This document shows, one piece after another, positions 37,421-37,608 of a stretch of 37,608 nucleotides of DNA. The translations under genes and the position numbers were made by a program. The notes beneath the pieces are model-generated. The model worked only from the letters and a program-made list of their open reading frames with translations. It did no database searches and was not told where the DNA came from. The number at the start of each line of letters is the position of its first letter. The stretch's first letter is position 1. Location of the stretch: NCBI GenBank assembly GCA_903889595.1, contig CAISYI010000178.1:1-37608 (forward strand), written 5' to 3'. The stretch comes from an uncultured beta proteobacterium. Its GTDB lineage: Bacteria > Pseudomonadota > Gammaproteobacteria > Burkholderiales > Burkholderiaceae.

Positions 37421-37437
37421 AGAGCGCTTATTGAAAT

Positions 37438-37452
37438 ATCCTTTTAAAGGAC
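37438..37452. repeat. CCTTTTAAAGG motif, copy C
   Basis: ATCCTTTTAAAGGAC, followed by A, matches copy A at 14 of 15 positions and shares the upstream TTGAAAT context. It lies upstream of the plus-strand gene that starts at 37592 and downstream of the mini-ORF. Confidence 0.6.
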
Positions 37453-37591
37453 AGATTGAATTCAAGCCAATTGTGAGTAGGGTATTCCACAGTAGTTTTA
37501 ATTTGGAATGAGACCAGAATCAATTTATCACCTAAATAAACCTGATGGCTGTGGAGGCCAACTGAGAATAAACTTAAAAAGGAGATTTCCA

Positions 37592-37608
37592 ATGATTGAT
37601 AATCGAAC
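37592..37608 (+). CDS. Start of a gene cut by the right edge
   Basis: AAAAAGGAGA followed 6 nt later by ATG is a near-ideal ribosome binding site; the visible codons read MIDNR. Only 17 bases are present, so the product cannot be named. Its position after the regulator-like gene and motif copy C makes it a candidate target of that regulator. Confidence 0.6.

Larger units (their letters stand above)
37286..37591. other. 306-nt spacer with mini-ORF, CCTTTTAAAGG motif and inverted repeats
   Basis: No normal gene is visible. The stretch contains the nine-codon ORF at 37391-37420, motif copy C at 37438-37452, ATTCCA (37484-37489) with TGGAAT (37504-37509) as an inverted repeat 14 nt apart, and CCACAG (37487-37492) with CTGTGG (37549-37554) as a wider one. 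It separates the minus-strand pair from a plus-strand gene leaving the window, so it should hold promoters for both. Confidence 0.5.

Noticed and set aside
35789-37608. Genomic island integrated at tRNA-Phe
   Set aside because: No integrase and no second copy of the tRNA 3' end is visible in the window; the boundary would have to be outside. Kept only as a possibility.
37286-37608. Classical PpsR/CrtJ operators (TGT-N12-ACA) near the regulator-like gene
   Set aside because: I found TGT/ACA pairs at other spacings (for example N10 at 37357-37372 and N14 around 37472) but none at exactly N12.

Overview
The window looks like the replication-origin region of an AT-rich betaproteobacterium, most likely Burkholderiales (Polynucleobacter-like or a low-GC relative). 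The assignment rests on three things: the core order rpmH / dnaA-dnaN-gyrB, a DUF3717 protein, and the chain fmt-htpX-rsmB-DUF4390-ntrY-ntrX-like, all of which I associate with Burkholderiales. This is recognition from memory, not a database search.

Layout. dnaA (minus) and rpmH (plus) diverge around 13.1-13.4 kb, in a spacer with DnaA boxes and a very AT-rich stretch; the dnaN-dnaA spacer holds more boxes. Left of this point every gene is on the minus strand: dnaA, dnaN, gyrB, a SET-domain methyltransferase-like gene, DUF3717, a GMC flavin oxidoreductase, a five-gene Liv-type ABC importer (livG-livF-livK-livH-livM) and a TSUP-family anion transporter cut by the left edge. To the right is the classic rpmH-rnpA-yidD-yidC-mnmE block, then GTP-type PEP carboxykinase, an M23 peptidase, a stand-alone MnmC2-like oxidoreductase and a convergent topoisomerase III whose 3' end overlaps it by 199 nt, and peptide deformylase.

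From 25.0 to 28.8 kb is a small envelope-modification locus: GT2/GtrB, GtrA and a YdjC/NaxD-type deacetylase on minus, and an ArnT-like GT39 transferase on plus. By analogy with lgm (Bordetella) and flm/naxD (Francisella) it may attach an amino sugar to lipid A. The tightly packed fmt-htpX-rsmB-DUF4390-ntrY-ntrX-like run follows and ends at tRNA-Phe(GAA) with a strong terminator.

The last 1.7 kb differs from the conserved core. It holds a gene that looks like a PpaA/AerR-type cobalamin- or heme-binding photoregulator, a small unknown gene, a minus-strand terminator, three copies of a near-palindromic motif with core CCTTTTAAAGG, a nine-codon mini-ORF with an excellent ribosome binding site, and the first codons of a gene leaving the window. 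This end is the best candidate for something undescribed: a light- or redox-regulated module beginning just after tRNA-Phe.
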